Shown: positions 1 to 8,859, counted from the first letter of the stretch. The stretch is 18,491 bases of DNA from Proteobacteria bacterium UBA4575 (GCA_002386945.1 DGKH01000079.1:657-19147); one strand, 5' to 3'. Program-made: numbers and translations. Notes: a model not told the origin generated them from the letters alone.

Positions 1-377
1 ACGTCGGCTAGCTCGGATAGTGCTAGCAGCACCGACTGCACGTCACACTGCAAGATCAAATCATGCCAACAAATAGCCAGCATCTGACGATTGCGAAAGC
101 GTGCTAAGACCTGACGTAACTGCGCCTCATCATCGCCGCCCGGCAAGTCTTGCTTTAATAGAGCACGGTAAGTCGTCGACTGTAATGACTCTTGGCTGAT
201 GATGGCGTGCAAACATTCAGGCTGCTGTCGAATCACCTGTTCGCAAAATCGACTCTGGCTCAACAAACGTTCAATCTGGGCTTCAGCTGCCAGTACCGCT
301 GGAGGAAACGCATAGCTCGCTTTAATAGATTGCCAGCGAGCACGGACCGAATCGTGAATAACAACCTTATCCGTCAT
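1..377 (-). CDS. glnE: Glutamine synthetase adenylyltransferase/deadenylase, N-terminal fragment
   Basis: This is the first ~125 codons of GlnE, read on the minus strand and cut by the window edge. GlnE attaches AMP to, and removes it from, glutamine synthetase in response to nitrogen status. The translation starts MTDKVVIHDSVRARW and contains LARFRNRQMLAICWHDL at about residues 90-106, matching the conserved FRRREM(V/L)RIxWRDL block ahead of the first nucleotidyltransferase domain. The frame is open throughout. An in-frame TGA lies three codons before the ATG at 377, so that ATG is the only sensible start; a weak AGG lies about 11 bases upstream. The catalytic GSxxD motifs lie outside the window. 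It is divergent from the iron transporter genes and shares a 157-bp intergenic region with them. The family call rests on one conserved block. Confidence 0.8.
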   Translation of the reverse strand, partial: MTDKVVIHDSVRARWQSIKASYAFPPAVLAAEAQIERLLSQSRFCEQVIRQQPECLHAIISQESLQSTTYRALLKQDLPGGDDEAQLRQVLARFRNRQMLAICWHDLILQCDVQSVLLALSELAD

Positions 378-425
378 CTGAACTCATACCTAAAAGACCT
401 GCCTATGGTGGGTTTCACATGTTCA

Positions 426-442
426 ATACAAGTGATTTGTAT
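426..442. promoter_or_regulatory. Candidate operator: 17-bp perfect inverted repeat
   Basis: ATACAA-GTGAT-TTGTAT is a perfect inverted repeat with 6-bp arms and a 5-bp spacer. An overlapping TGAT-TTGT-ATCA palindrome spans 433-444. It lies in the divergent region between glnE and the iron transporter, about 93 bases before the first transporter ATG. The position suits an operator. The sequence is not a good match to the GATAATGATAATCATTATC Fur box, so the regulator is unknown. No convincing -35/-10 pair was identified here. Confidence 0.3.
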
Positions 443-534
443 CATCCATTTCCAAGCCTAAAGATAGGAATGCATCTCATTTGTGCTACCATTATTGGAT
501 CCTAATCTTGTGAATTCATTGCTCAGGAAATGCC

Positions 535-1554
535 ATGAAATGTAATTTCAAATCAATACTTTACATCAGTATTACACTAGTTTGCTCGCAATTTGCACAC
601 GCTACCGATGAAATTAACGTCTATAGCGCGCGTAAAGAGGCTTATATCAAGCCATTGTTAGACCAATTTGGCCAGGCTCACAATGTCCAGATCAACCTAA
701 TCACGGCCAAGGCAGATGCATTGATTCAGCGCCTACTTAAAGAAGGTAAGAACACCCCGGCCGATGTCTTTATCACGGTCGATGCGGGTCGCTTACATCG
801 CGCCAAGCACGCAGGTCTTTTACAAGCCATCAAAGATCCAGCAATCCTCAGCCAAGCACCCCATCAATATCAAGATGCTGACGCCCAGTGGGTCGGCCTT
901 TCAGTCCGTGCTCGAACGCTGGCTTACCGCCATAAAAACGTTAAAAAAGAAGAGCTTAGCAGCTATGAAGCGCTAACAGATGCAAACTGGAAAAACCGTA
1001 TTTGTATCCGTTCATCAAACAACATCTATAACCAATCATTGGTTGCTTCGATGCTGGCTCACCACGGTGAACAAGCGACTCAGGCATGGGCCAATGGTTT
1101 GGTTGCCAATTTCGCCCGCAAACCACAAGGCGGTGACCGTGACCAAATCAAAGCCCTGGCTGCAGGTCAGTGTGATCTAGCGGTAATCAACACTTACTAT
1201 TTAGGCAAGATGATGACTGCTGATGCTGGGCAGCAAGCTGCCGCCAGTGAGGCTACTTTATTCTGGGCCAATCAAGATCATCGTGGCGTACACGTCAATG
1301 TTAGTGGTATCGGCATCACCGCCCACAGCAAACACCCAGAACTAGCCAGCAAACTCGTTGCCTTCCTACTCACCGATGCATCACAAGCCTGGTATGGTGA
1401 GATCAATTTAGAATATCCTGTTCGCAAAGGCCTTGAGATCAATGACATCCTGCAGCAATGGGGGCCATTCAAAGCCGACGCACTCAACCTCACTCGCCTA
1501 GGCGAATTGAACGCCGAAGCAGTGCGCATCATGGATCGTGCAGGTTGGCGTTAA
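535..1554 (+). CDS. fbpA: Ferric-iron ABC transporter periplasmic binding protein
   Basis: This is a family 1 extracellular solute-binding protein of the FbpA/AfuA/FutA ferric-binding group, delivering Fe3+ from the periplasm to the membrane permease. The 339-residue product has a Sec signal peptide (basic MKCNFK, hydrophobic core, likely cleavage after AHA at residue 23). The mature protein starts with the typical INVYSARKE strand. The adjacent tyrosines 221-222 in INTYYLGKM match the twin-tyrosine iron-ligand motif of the family, and KPQGGDRDQIKALAAGQCD before it is also typical. AGGA at 525-528 is well spaced from the ATG. It is first in a three-gene transporter operon followed closely by permease and ATPase. 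Iron specificity is inferred from the twin tyrosines and family similarity. Confidence 0.9.
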   Translation: MKCNFKSILYISITLVCSQFAHATDEINVYSARKEAYIKPLLDQFGQAHNVQINLITAKADALIQRLLKEGKNTPADVFITVDAGRLHRAKHAGLLQAIKDPAILSQAPHQYQDADAQWVGLSVRARTLAYRHKNVKKEELSSYEALTDANWKNRICIRSSNNIYNQSLVASMLAHHGEQATQAWANGLVANFARKPQGGDRDQIKALAAGQCDLAVINTYYLGKMMTADAGQQAAASEATLFWANQDHRGVHVNVSGIGITAHSKHPELASKLVAFLLTDASQAWYGEINLEYPVRKGLEINDILQQWGPFKADALNLTRLGELNAEAVRIMDRAGWR

Positions 1555-1599
1555 ATCTCACCACAGCCTTGGAATCAACTAAAGAGATTGGGAATTGAA

Positions 1600-3264
1600 A
1601 TGCTAGACCGTCTTAAGCCTTTGCGTGGATTAAGTCTTGCGCGCTTAGGTTCTGATCAAGGCTGGTTCCTAAGCGTCTTTATCATTGCCGCACTGATTAT
1701 CCTACCGCTGTTAATCGTGCTGCAGTTTAATCTCCATGCGCGTAGTGACACTTGGCAACATTTAATAGACTACCTGCTCTGGGACTACGTCAAAAACTCG
1801 ATACTGCTAGGTCTTGGAGTCGCCCTTGGCACCTTCATTATCGGTGTACCCGCAGCCTGCATCTGTGCGCTCTATCGTTTCCCAGGCAAGGGCCTCATCG
1901 AATTATTACTGCTACTCCCCCTATCCATGCCTGCCTACATTATTGCCTACACCTATACCGGCATGCTGGAAGTGGGTGGTCCCGTACAACAACTGTTACG
2001 CGATAGCTTTGATCTGAGTTATGGCGAGTATTGGTTCCCCGAGATTCGTTCATTAGGGGGTGCTATTGCAATGTTCTCTTTTGTTCTCTATCCCTATGTC
2101 TTCCTACTGACACGCTCGTCCTTGTTAAACCAGTCGGCCAATATTATTGATGCCGCCCGGCTATTAGGTGCTAGCCGTTGGCAACGTTATTACTCGGTGA
2201 TCCTGCCATTGGCACGACCCTCGATTGCAGCCGGTGTCATCCTAGCCTTAATGGAGACCTTGGCAGATTACGGAACGGTGCAATACTTTGGCATCAGCAC
2301 CTTTACTACTGGCATTTTTCGCACCTGGTTTGGCTATGGTGAAGCAGTTACAGCGGCGCAATTATCCAGCCTCCTGATGGCTGCTGTCTTCATGCTTTTC
2401 TTACTCGAAAAATACCTGCGTGGCCGTGTCCGCTTTGATGGTAATGCTAGTGCCGAACGATCACGTGAGGTATTCACACTCCACGGCAAGGCAGCTGTTG
2501 CAGCCATAAGCTTTTGCCTTATCCCAGCGATCTTCGGTTTTATTATTCCACTACTGCAATTAATCAGCTGGGCAATTGAAACCGCAGATGAAATGCTCGA
2601 TATACACTTCTGGCAGCTGACCTGGAATAGTCTCCTGTTGGCCGTCTCTGCTGCCGTACTGACCTTGGTCATCGCAACCATCCTAGCTTATGCCAAACGT
2701 ATCAGTAAAAGCACTTTACTAAAATCGATGATTAATCTATGTGCTATGGGCTATGCCGTTCCCGGCACAGTAATCGCAGTAGGTGCGATTATCTTGTTAA
2801 GTAGTGTAGATAATTGGTTGATCGATACACTGCGCGAACAATTTTCTATTGAGTCAGGTTTACTCCTGACCGGCACTATCTTTGCCCTAGTCTTTGCGCA
2901 CACTGTGCGCTTCTTATCATTGGCCTTACAAACAGTGGATGCCAGCCTCAGCAAGATTTCACATTCAGTCGATGAGGCCTCACGTTTATTAGGCAACTCG
3001 ATTGGCCAGACCTTACGCCGCATCCACGTACCACTGATTCGTGGCGGCCTCCTCAGCGCTGCTTTAATAGTCTTTGTCGAGGTCATGAAGGAATTACCAG
3101 CGACTTTAATTATGCGCCCCTTCAACTTCAACACCCTCGCCGTGCGTGCCTATGAGCTAGCATCTGATGAGCGCCTTGCGGATGCTTCAACCGCCGCGTT
3201 AGCTATCGTAATGACAGGTATAATACCGGTCATTCTATTAAACATTTCGATCCGAAAGAAATAA
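1600..3264 (+). CDS. fbpB: Ferric-iron ABC transporter fused permease
   Basis: This inner-membrane permease (554 residues) forms the channel for iron taken from the binding protein. It consists of two tandem BPD-type permease halves with about 12 hydrophobic segments in total. Each half carries the cytoplasmic EAA loop that docks on the ATPase: DAARLLGASRWQRYYSVILP in the first half and DEASRLLGNSIGQ followed by IHVP in the second. The fused arrangement and length are usual for FbpB/SfuB-type iron permeases. I chose ATG at 1600, with GGGA at 1590-1593 as ribosome binding site; an in-frame TTG at 1588 would add four residues but has no properly spaced site. It lies 45 bases after the binding-protein stop and 5 bases before the ATPase start, consistent with one transcript. 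Confidence 0.9.
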   Translation: MLDRLKPLRGLSLARLGSDQGWFLSVFIIAALIILPLLIVLQFNLHARSDTWQHLIDYLLWDYVKNSILLGLGVALGTFIIGVPAACICALYRFPGKGLIELLLLLPLSMPAYIIAYTYTGMLEVGGPVQQLLRDSFDLSYGEYWFPEIRSLGGAIAMFSFVLYPYVFLLTRSSLLNQSANIIDAARLLGASRWQRYYSVILPLARPSIAAGVILALMETLADYGTVQYFGISTFTTGIFRTWFGYGEAVTAAQLSSLLMAAVFMLFLLEKYLRGRVRFDGNASAERSREVFTLHGKAAVAAISFCLIPAIFGFIIPLLQLISWAIETADEMLDIHFWQLTWNSLLLAVSAAVLTLVIATILAYAKRISKSTLLKSMINLCAMGYAVPGTVIAVGAIILLSSVDNWLIDTLREQFSIESGLLLTGTIFALVFAHTVRFLSLALQTVDASLSKISHSVDEASRLLGNSIGQTLRRIHVPLIRGGLLSAALIVFVEVMKELPATLIMRPFNFNTLAVRAYELASDERLADASTAALAIVMTGIIPVILLNISIRKK

Positions 3265-3269
3265 TTGCC

Positions 3270-4331
3270 ATGGCCATTCAATCACCTCCTTTATTAGAAG
3301 TAGCGCAGCTTTCAACCTCGCATCGTAAGCAGAAAATTCTGCAACAGATAGAGCTGACAATCCAAGCGCAGGACATTGTCTGCTTACTCGGGCCCAGCGG
3401 CTGCGGTAAGACCACTCTGCTCCGTTCTATTGCCGGCCTACACCCTATCGACCATGGCACAATCCGACTCAATGAACGGCTTATTGGCTCGCAACAAGCA
3501 CAAGCACCACTGCAGTCACGTGGTGTTGGTATGATGTTTCAAGACCTGGCCCTATTCCCGCATATGACCATCTTTGACAATGTCGCTTACGGCATTCGCA
3601 GGATGGGACAGCACTATATTCAAAAACAGGTCCGACATGTCTTAGATTTAGTCGAAATCCCTGCCTCTGGTGATCAAAAATATCCACATGAATTGTCCGG
3701 TGGACAGCAACAGCGTGTAGCTCTGGCTAGAGCACTGGCACCGAACCCATCACTACTCTTATTAGATGAACCTTTTTCCAGCCTAGACCCCGAGCTGCGT
3801 CATCAATTAGTGCTGGAAGTACGCAATATTCTCAAGTTAGAAAAAATCACTGCGCTATTAGTCACCCACGATCAAGATGAGGCCTTTTCAATCGCTGACT
3901 CTATTGGTGTCATGCAACAAGGCTCTATCGTGCAATTTGATTCTCCTTACAATATCTATCACGAACCCAATTCTAGATTTGTGGCTGACTTTGTTGGACT
4001 CGGCACTTTTATTCCAGTCGAGATCAATGCCGCAGGAGATGTCGAAACGGTCTTCGGCACCCTGCCCAATAGCAGTGGCAAACAATTCGCCCCAGGCAGC
4101 AAAGTCGATCTCCTCGTGCGACCCGATGACATCCCACACGATGACCATAGTCAGGTCAGCGCGATCGTTGAGGAAAAGCGTTTCTTAGGGGCTCAGTTCC
4201 TCTACACATTGCGTCTGCCAAACAATTATCGTGTGCTTTGCTATGCCCCTAGTCATCATGATCACAGCATCGGCAAGCCTCTAGGCATCCGTATGGACTT
4301 AGAACACTTGATGTTGTTTGAACGAGAATAA
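3270..4331 (+). CDS. fbpC: Ferric-iron ABC transporter ATP-binding protein
   Basis: This is the cytoplasmic ATPase that powers the fused permease just upstream. All ABC motifs are intact: Walker A GPSGCGKTT (41-49), Q-loop near Gln91, signature LSGGQQQRV (142-150), Walker B LLLLDEP (162-168), D-loop SSLD, and switch His200 in VTHDQ. The C-terminal ~110 residues (LVRPDDI region) look like a TOBE domain, as in FbpC. The length of 353 residues is normal. The start codon lies 5 bases after the permease stop, so translation is probably coupled; no strong Shine-Dalgarno sequence is visible. The context with a twin-tyrosine binding protein favours iron over other substrates. It is the last gene of the transporter operon. 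Confidence 0.92.
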   Translation: MAIQSPPLLEVAQLSTSHRKQKILQQIELTIQAQDIVCLLGPSGCGKTTLLRSIAGLHPIDHGTIRLNERLIGSQQAQAPLQSRGVGMMFQDLALFPHMTIFDNVAYGIRRMGQHYIQKQVRHVLDLVEIPASGDQKYPHELSGGQQQRVALARALAPNPSLLLLDEPFSSLDPELRHQLVLEVRNILKLEKITALLVTHDQDEAFSIADSIGVMQQGSIVQFDSPYNIYHEPNSRFVADFVGLGTFIPVEINAAGDVETVFGTLPNSSGKQFAPGSKVDLLVRPDDIPHDDHSQVSAIVEEKRFLGAQFLYTLRLPNNYRVLCYAPSHHDHSIGKPLGIRMDLEHLMLFERE

Positions 4332-4409
4332 CGACCGTACGAATAAGGCTTGACCCTCTTTGCTTAAAGGCGAACAATCAGGCTATACCTCATTTTTGAG
4401 AGCGATTCC

Positions 4410-4784
4410 TTGAGCCTTTCAAGACCATTATTTCGATCTCTATTAATAGTCCTATTCGGACTGTTCATCAGTCTGTCGCTAAAGGCAGAGATGTTCACTA
4501 CCGAACAAATAGTTGCCGCAGTCACTAGTGAAGAAAGTATCGAACGCATTGACCTCCTGCTGCAGCGCGAAGATGTTAAGGGCATGCTGCTCAAGCATAA
4601 GATTACAGCTGCCGACATCCGTCAACGCCTACCTGAGCTAGCCCCCAGTGAATTACGAAATCTAGCTAATCAGATTGAAGACATGCCAGAGACAGACAGC
4701 TCCAATCTAGTCGCATTGGCACCCAGTCCTTTGATCTTATTGTTAGAGCTGACTGGCTACACCGATATCTCGACCTCATTCTAA
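4410..4784 (+). CDS. PA2779-like exported small protein
   Basis: This 124-residue protein resembles the PA2779 family of unknown function, normally encoded just before a PA2778-type peptidase-like lipoprotein, as here. An N-terminal hydrophobic segment (residues ~9-24) with SLKA before Glu27 reads as a signal peptide. The middle is helical and charged (EERIxxLLxREDVKGMLLKH-like, then ADIRQRLPELAPSELRNLANQIEDMP), and a short hydrophobic C-terminal stretch (PSPLILLLELTG) may be a membrane anchor. The start is a TTG; GAG at 4398-4400 could serve as ribosome binding site, and no ATG lies near enough to give a signal peptide. Its stop is 10 bases before the next gene. The family call comes from pattern and neighbour, not from a catalytic motif. 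Confidence 0.65.
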   Translation: MSLSRPLFRSLLIVLFGLFISLSLKAEMFTTEQIVAAVTSEESIERIDLLLQREDVKGMLLKHKITAADIRQRLPELAPSELRNLANQIEDMPETDSSNLVALAPSPLILLLELTGYTDISTSF

Positions 4785-4794
4785 GGTCGACATC

Positions 4795-5787
4795 ATGCCC
4801 CTCAACCGCTACCTAATAGCCCTATCATTACTGCTCAATAGCATTCTGATCAGTGGTTGCACAACCGTCGCCGATCATCTCTTACCCAAGCAGCCGCAAG
4901 ACCAAGCTTCCGACATCGTTTTACAAGTGCCATTCTTTGATCAAGCTGCTTTTTATTCCGGCCCTGCTGCCTTATCGATGGTCGCTAATTTTTATATCCT
5001 GCCGATACGTCCGGGCAAGTTACATCGCTTCAAAAGCAGCCCAAACAAAACCGGTGGTCTACAACTAGAAATGCTGGCTACTGCCCGCGAGATTGGCCTA
5101 CAGAGTTACCATCAAGCAAATGACATAGACAGCCTCTTTAATGCGATTAATCAGCAACGCCCTGTCATCGTCTTACAAAACTTGGCCATAGATGCCTATC
5201 CAGTCTGGCACTACGCCGTTGTCGTTGGTTATTCAGCAGACAGAAACTTTGTGTTACTTCACAGCGGTCGCCATGAATATTATCGGGCCGCGCGCAAAAC
5301 CTTTGAGAACACCTGGTCACGCGCCTCGAACTGGTCATTAATGCTATCACCTATGACCGACATCCCCGAGGATGCCGACATCGATAGGGTCATGACTGCT
5401 GCTATTGATCTCGAACATCTAGGACATGCGCGTGCGGCACAGATTACCTATAGCGCCGCACTGCGCCGTTGGCCTGATTATTTTCCTGCGCATTTAGGTT
5501 TAGCCAATAGCCACATGCAATTGAATGAGCCTTTGGCAGCTAACCGTGCTTATCGCAAGGCCTTAATGCTCAATCCACATTCATCTCAGGCACTCAATAA
5601 CTTTGCATATAGTGCTGCCGCCTTGGGTTGCCATCGCAGTGCCATAGATGCCGCCAGATGTGCCATAGAGATGAGTCAGGCGAAAAGTGACACCATCCAA
5701 AACACCTTGAATGAGCTCACGGCAAAATACCCAAATGCACAGAACACCGGCAGATGCCCACAAATCCAATGCAAACATCGCCCTTAA
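4795..5787 (+). CDS. PA2778-like lipoprotein: C39-peptidase-like domain plus TPRs, Cys replaced by Ser
   Basis: This 330-residue predicted lipoprotein has a hydrophobic leader ending in the lipobox LISG-C22. Residues ~42-175 resemble the C39-like cysteine peptidase domain of the PA2778 family: VPFFDQ at 45-50, then FYSGPAALSM at 53-62, and WHYAVVVGY with His139. In active relatives the equivalent segment reads QCGPAA; here Ser55 (codon TCC) stands in the Cys position. The C-terminal part (about 195-300) has TPR-like helices: AHLGLANSHMQLNEPLAANRAYRKAL and a following LNNFAYSAAALG unit. It probably acts at the outer or inner membrane surface with the preceding small exported protein. Substrate unknown. 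The Ser suggests a non-peptidase binding role, or less likely a serine nucleophile. Confidence 0.7.
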   Translation: MPLNRYLIALSLLLNSILISGCTTVADHLLPKQPQDQASDIVLQVPFFDQAAFYSGPAALSMVANFYILPIRPGKLHRFKSSPNKTGGLQLEMLATAREIGLQSYHQANDIDSLFNAINQQRPVIVLQNLAIDAYPVWHYAVVVGYSADRNFVLLHSGRHEYYRAARKTFENTWSRASNWSLMLSPMTDIPEDADIDRVMTAAIDLEHLGHARAAQITYSAALRRWPDYFPAHLGLANSHMQLNEPLAANRAYRKALMLNPHSSQALNNFAYSAAALGCHRSAIDAARCAIEMSQAKSDTIQNTLNELTAKYPNAQNTGRCPQIQCKHRP

Positions 5788-5801
5788 TATTGTTAGATTG
5801 A

Positions 5802-5826
5802 TCTATGTTAACGGCTCCCACATAGA
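5802..5826. repeat. Weak inverted repeat after the lipoprotein gene
   Basis: TCTATGT and ACATAGA form perfect 7-bp arms around an 11-base loop, 15 bases after the lipoprotein stop. No T tract follows directly, so it is at best a weak terminator or stability element. Confidence 0.25.
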
Positions 5827-5879
5827 AAATAATCTGTTACCGTAGGGCTTATCATTTTTTGATTTTTTATAGGTCTGGT

Positions 5880-6170
5880 ATGAAAAAAGAACTGTATCCC
5901 AGCGTCGCTTTATTTCTTGGCAGCGTATTACTAGTAGCCGTCACCCTCGGTGGTAAAACCAATCCCCAAGGGCTTAGCACTTTACCGCTACTGACCTTGC
6001 TGCTGATGTCTGAGTTTGGATTTTTCGTTACCGCCGTTGGCGCTTATGCCGGGGCACGACAATGTCTGCAAAAAATTACCTTCCGTAGTCTTGTCAGTGC
6101 GCTAAGCAATCTGGTCTTAGCGGTACTTTTTGCGCGATTAGGCCTTGGACTTTGGGCTACTGTCATATAA
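5880..6170 (+). CDS. Small multi-pass membrane protein, unrecognised
   Basis: I do not recognise this 96-residue protein. It has roughly three hydrophobic segments (about residues 8-23, 35-60 and 76-95) joined by short loops, with basic residues at the N-terminus (MKKELYP) and in the second loop (ARQCLQKITFR). It therefore looks like a small inner-membrane protein. ATG at 5880 is preferred because AGG at 5871-5873 is spaced correctly; an in-frame TTG at 5859 adds seven residues but lacks a site. It stands alone between the lipoprotein gene and the pyrophosphatase gene, with gaps of 92 and 159 bases. Coding status is supported by the ribosome binding site and the coherent membrane pattern. Confidence 0.6.
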   Translation: MKKELYPSVALFLGSVLLVAVTLGGKTNPQGLSTLPLLTLLLMSEFGFFVTAVGAYAGARQCLQKITFRSLVSALSNLVLAVLFARLGLGLWATVI

Positions 6171-6184
6171 ACCATTGGCCAAAG

Positions 6185-6232
6185 CATAACGTTATGTTAA
6201 AACACCGCAGTCCTATACAGACTGAATGCGGT
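6185..6232. repeat. Palindrome and stem-loop upstream of ppa
   Basis: CATAACGTTATG at 6185-6196 is a perfect 12-bp palindrome. It is followed by ACCGCA (6204-6209) pairing with TGCGGT (6227-6232), with an inner AGTC/GACT pairing. AGCATAAC occurs at 6183-6190 and again at 6233-6240, flanking the structure as an 8-bp direct repeat. The element sits between the small membrane protein stop and ppa. It could terminate the upstream transcript or act as a regulatory site; no T tract decides it. Confidence 0.35.
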
Positions 6233-6329
6233 AGCATAACCAACTGATAGCACACACAATTAAATTGACTGCTTGCTTGATCAGCATCACAGCCCAGCAG
6301 TCACGATACATATAGAGGAGTAACACGCT

Positions 6330-6950
6330 TTGTCATCAACATTTAATCGCTGGCGCCCACACCCTTGGCACGGCATCGAAGTAGGCCCAAACGCGCCTAG
6401 CGTAGTGCACGCCTACATTGAGAGCACCCCATTCGATCACGTCAAATATGAAGTCGACAAACAGACCGGTTACCTGCGTGTAGATCGTCCACATCGCACC
6501 TCTTCACTACCACCGACTCTCTATGGCTTTATTCCTCGCACTTATTGTGGTGCACGCGTTGGCGCATTGATGGGTGATGATCTACAAGGTGATGACGATC
6601 CGTTGGATATCTGCGTCATCAGCGACCGTCCTGTCGACCGCGCTGAATTACTTTTAAATGCACGCGTTGTCGGTGGTTTACCGATGATCGATGGTGGTGA
6701 AGCCGACGATAAAATCTTAGCCGTACTTGAGGGCGATCACATTTGGTCACAAGTTGATGATGTTGCTGAATTACCTAGTTCGATTGTTGAACGACTACGT
6801 CACTACTTCAGTACTTATAAGGTCTTACCGGGTGAAGATTCCAAGGTCCAAGTAGGCCCTGCCTACGGCCGTGATCACGCGATGAAAGTGATTGAGCAAT
6901 CAATGGCTGATTACGCTGAACTATCGGCTAGCTTCACAGAAGAAAGCTAA
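6330..6950 (+). CDS. ppa: Inorganic pyrophosphatase, family I
   Basis: This soluble cytoplasmic Mg-dependent enzyme hydrolyses pyrophosphate to phosphate, pulling biosynthetic reactions forward. The 206-residue product matches family [17 protein letters not shown] (from residue 38) aligns with the E. coli IKYEIDKESGALFVDR block, [10 protein letters not shown] (87-96) is the metal-binding signature, DDKILAV (from 126) corresponds to DAKLVAV, and the C-terminal HYFSTYK matches the HFFxxYK block. It is about 30 residues longer than the E. coli protein, mainly at the N-terminus and in the DxD region. The start is a TTG at 6330 with a strong GAGGAG at 6315-6320; no ATG lies in a suitable place. 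It appears monocistronic. Confidence 0.92.
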   Translation: MSSTFNRWRPHPWHGIEVGPNAPSVVHAYIESTPFDHVKYEVDKQTGYLRVDRPHRTSSLPPTLYGFIPRTYCGARVGALMGDDLQGDDDPLDICVISDRPVDRAELLLNARVVGGLPMIDGGEADDKILAVLEGDHIWSQVDDVAELPSSIVERLRHYFSTYKVLPGEDSKVQVGPAYGRDHAMKVIEQSMADYAELSASFTEES

Positions 6951-6974
6951 GCCACCCACGTAGTACCCATTATC

Positions 6975-7008
6975 CTGTGGGGCATGGATCAAACGATCAC
7001 CCCCACAG
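6975..7008. terminator. Stem-loop after ppa
   Basis: CTGTGGGG (6975-6982) pairs with CCCCACAG (7001-7008), with an inner GATC/GATC pairing around AAAC. It starts 24 bases after the ppa stop. There is no downstream T run, so it may be a weak or factor-assisted terminator. Confidence 0.4.
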
Positions 7009-7105
7009 ACCTAAAATAGACTGAATATCCCTAGCGAAGACTCGTCCCGATTCGCCGCATTCGGTATAGTGCAGTCTCTTAAGCCCAACAACCCGCAATA
7101 AACTT

Positions 7106-8782
7106 ATGAACAAAAAACTCCGCTCCCATTCTTCAATAGTTGTCGATGGCACCGAGCGTGCACCAAGTCGAGCCATGCTACGCGCCGTTGGCTTCAAAGA
7201 TGGCGACTTTAAAAAGCCGCAGATCGGTATTGCCTCTACTTGGAGCATGGTAACGCCATGCAATATGCACATTAATACCCTGGCCGAAAAAGCGGCTGCA
7301 GGTGCTAATAGCGCGGGTGGTAAAGGTGTGATCTTTAATACCATCACCATCTCAGACGGTATCTCGATGGGTTCAGAGGGTATGAAGTACTCACTGGTTT
7401 CGCGTGAAGTGATTGCCGATTCTATTGAAACCGTAACCGGCTGTGAGGGTTTTGATGGCGTTGTTGCGATTGGTGGTTGCGATAAAAACATGCCGGGCTG
7501 CATGATGGCCCTAGCGCGCTTGAACCGACCGGCTGTATTCGTCTATGGCGGCACCATTATGCCGGGCGTACATAAAGGCATTAAGATTGACGTTGTCTCT
7601 GTATTTGAAGCCGTTGGCCAGCATGCCAAGCAAGAGATAGGTGACAAAGAATTAAAACAAATCGAATCGAAAGCGATCCCAGGTGCCGGCTCCTGTGGTG
7701 GCATGTATACCGCCAACACCATGGCATCAGCGATTGAAGCCCTAGGCATGAGCCTACCGGGTAGTTCAGCCCAGGCTGCTATTTCAAAATCAAAAGAAGA
7801 CGATTGTCGCAATGCCGGCAAGGCCGTTTTAAACCTATTAGAAAAAGACATCCGTCCTAGTGACATTATGACGCGTAAGGCTTTTTTAAATGCCATTACA
7901 ATCATTACTGCCCTCGGTGGATCGACTAATGCGGTATTACATATGCTCGCCATGGCCTATTCCATGGGCGTCAAACTGTCGATCGATGACTTTACCCGTA
8001 TCGGTAAAAAAGTACCGGTAATGGCCGACTTGCGCCCTAGTGGCAAGTACATGATGTCAGAGCTTATTGAGATCGGTGGGATTCAGCCCTTAATGAAGAT
8101 GCTGCTGAAGAAAGGCCTACTCTATGGTGAGTGCCTAACTGTCACCGGCAAGACCATGGCGCAAAATCTAGCCAAGGTGAAAGCCTATCCAAAAGGACAG
8201 AACATCATTCGCCCATTCAGTAACCCCATTAAGAAAGATGGCCATTTGGTCATCCTATACGGCAACCTAGCGCCAGAAGGTGCCGTCGCCAAGATTTCAG
8301 GTAAAGAAGGGCTTTCTTTCACCGGCAAGGCCAAGGTCTTCGCCTCGGAAGAAGCAGCCTTGAAGAAGATTCTCGATGGTGGCATTAAGAAAGGTGATGT
8401 CATCGTTATTCGCTATGAAGGCCCAGTCGGCGGCCCCGGCATGCGTGAAATGCTCTCGCCAACCTCAGCTGTAATGGGCAAAGGTCTCGGCAAAGATGTC
8501 GCATTAATCACTGATGGTCGCTTTTCTGGTGGTAGTCACGGCTTTGTTGTCGGACATATCACACCTGAAGCGGCCGTTGGCGGCCCACTTGCCCTAGTCA
8601 AAAATGGTGACAAAATCACCATTGATGCCGAGTGTGGCGAGATGAATTTACACGTTAGTGCAAGCGAATTGAAGAAACGTAAAACGGCGTGGAAAGCGCC
8701 TAAAGCCCGCTATACTCGCGGGGTACTGGCTAAATATGCAAAGCAAGTTAGCTCAGCCTCAAGCGGTGCAGTAACCGACTAA
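7106..8782 (+). CDS. ilvD: Dihydroxy-acid dehydratase
   Basis: IlvD dehydrates 2,3-dihydroxy-isovalerate and 2,3-dihydroxy-3-methylvalerate to the 2-oxo acids in valine and isoleucine synthesis. The 558-residue length is typical of the shorter IlvD group. The N-terminal [18 protein letters not shown] is characteristic. Candidate iron-sulphur ligands are Cys52 (VTPCNMH), Cys125 in CDKNMPGCM and Cys197 in [12 protein letters not shown]. The C-terminal region has [13 protein letters not shown] and [22 protein letters not shown], both conserved. ATG at 7106 gives the expected N-terminus, although no clear Shine-Dalgarno sequence precedes it. It stands alone between hairpin-like elements and has no obvious link to the C1 genes downstream. 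Confidence 0.96.
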   Translation: MNKKLRSHSSIVVDGTERAPSRAMLRAVGFKDGDFKKPQIGIASTWSMVTPCNMHINTLAEKAAAGANSAGGKGVIFNTITISDGISMGSEGMKYSLVSREVIADSIETVTGCEGFDGVVAIGGCDKNMPGCMMALARLNRPAVFVYGGTIMPGVHKGIKIDVVSVFEAVGQHAKQEIGDKELKQIESKAIPGAGSCGGMYTANTMASAIEALGMSLPGSSAQAAISKSKEDDCRNAGKAVLNLLEKDIRPSDIMTRKAFLNAITIITALGGSTNAVLHMLAMAYSMGVKLSIDDFTRIGKKVPVMADLRPSGKYMMSELIEIGGIQPLMKMLLKKGLLYGECLTVTGKTMAQNLAKVKAYPKGQNIIRPFSNPIKKDGHLVILYGNLAPEGAVAKISGKEGLSFTGKAKVFASEEAALKKILDGGIKKGDVIVIRYEGPVGGPGMREMLSPTSAVMGKGLGKDVALITDGRFSGGSHGFVVGHITPEAAVGGPLALVKNGDKITIDAECGEMNLHVSASELKKRKTAWKAPKARYTRGVLAKYAKQVSSASSGAVTD

Positions 8783-8819
8783 AACGCAGCTGAAAAACGG
8801 CTGATGCTGACGGCTCAAC

Positions 8820-8844
8820 AGGACAAAAAATGATTTTTTGTCCT
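8820..8844. terminator. Perfect 11-bp stem-loop after ilvD
   Basis: AGGACAAAAAA (8820-8830) and TTTTTTGTCCT (8834-8844) form a perfect stem with a TGA loop, 38 bases after the ilvD stop. The stem is A/T-rich and contains its own T6 run in the descending arm. It probably ends the ilvD transcript, though it is not a textbook GC-stem terminator. Confidence 0.5.
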
Positions 8845-8859
8845 AATTGATTGAAAACG

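Noticed and set aside
192..461. Plus-strand reading frame of 89 codons at the left edge
   Set aside because: It lies opposite the glnE fragment, whose protein carries a recognisable conserved motif; the plus frame has no family resemblance or ribosome binding site.
2751..3134. Minus-strand frame of 127 codons inside the permease gene
   Set aside because: Antisense to a conserved EAA-loop region of the permease; basic, low-complexity translation typical of a shadow frame.
6997..7503. Long minus-strand frame of 168 codons overlapping the ilvD start
   Set aside because: It is antisense to a clear IlvD N-terminus and its translation has no recognisable domain; treated as a shadow.
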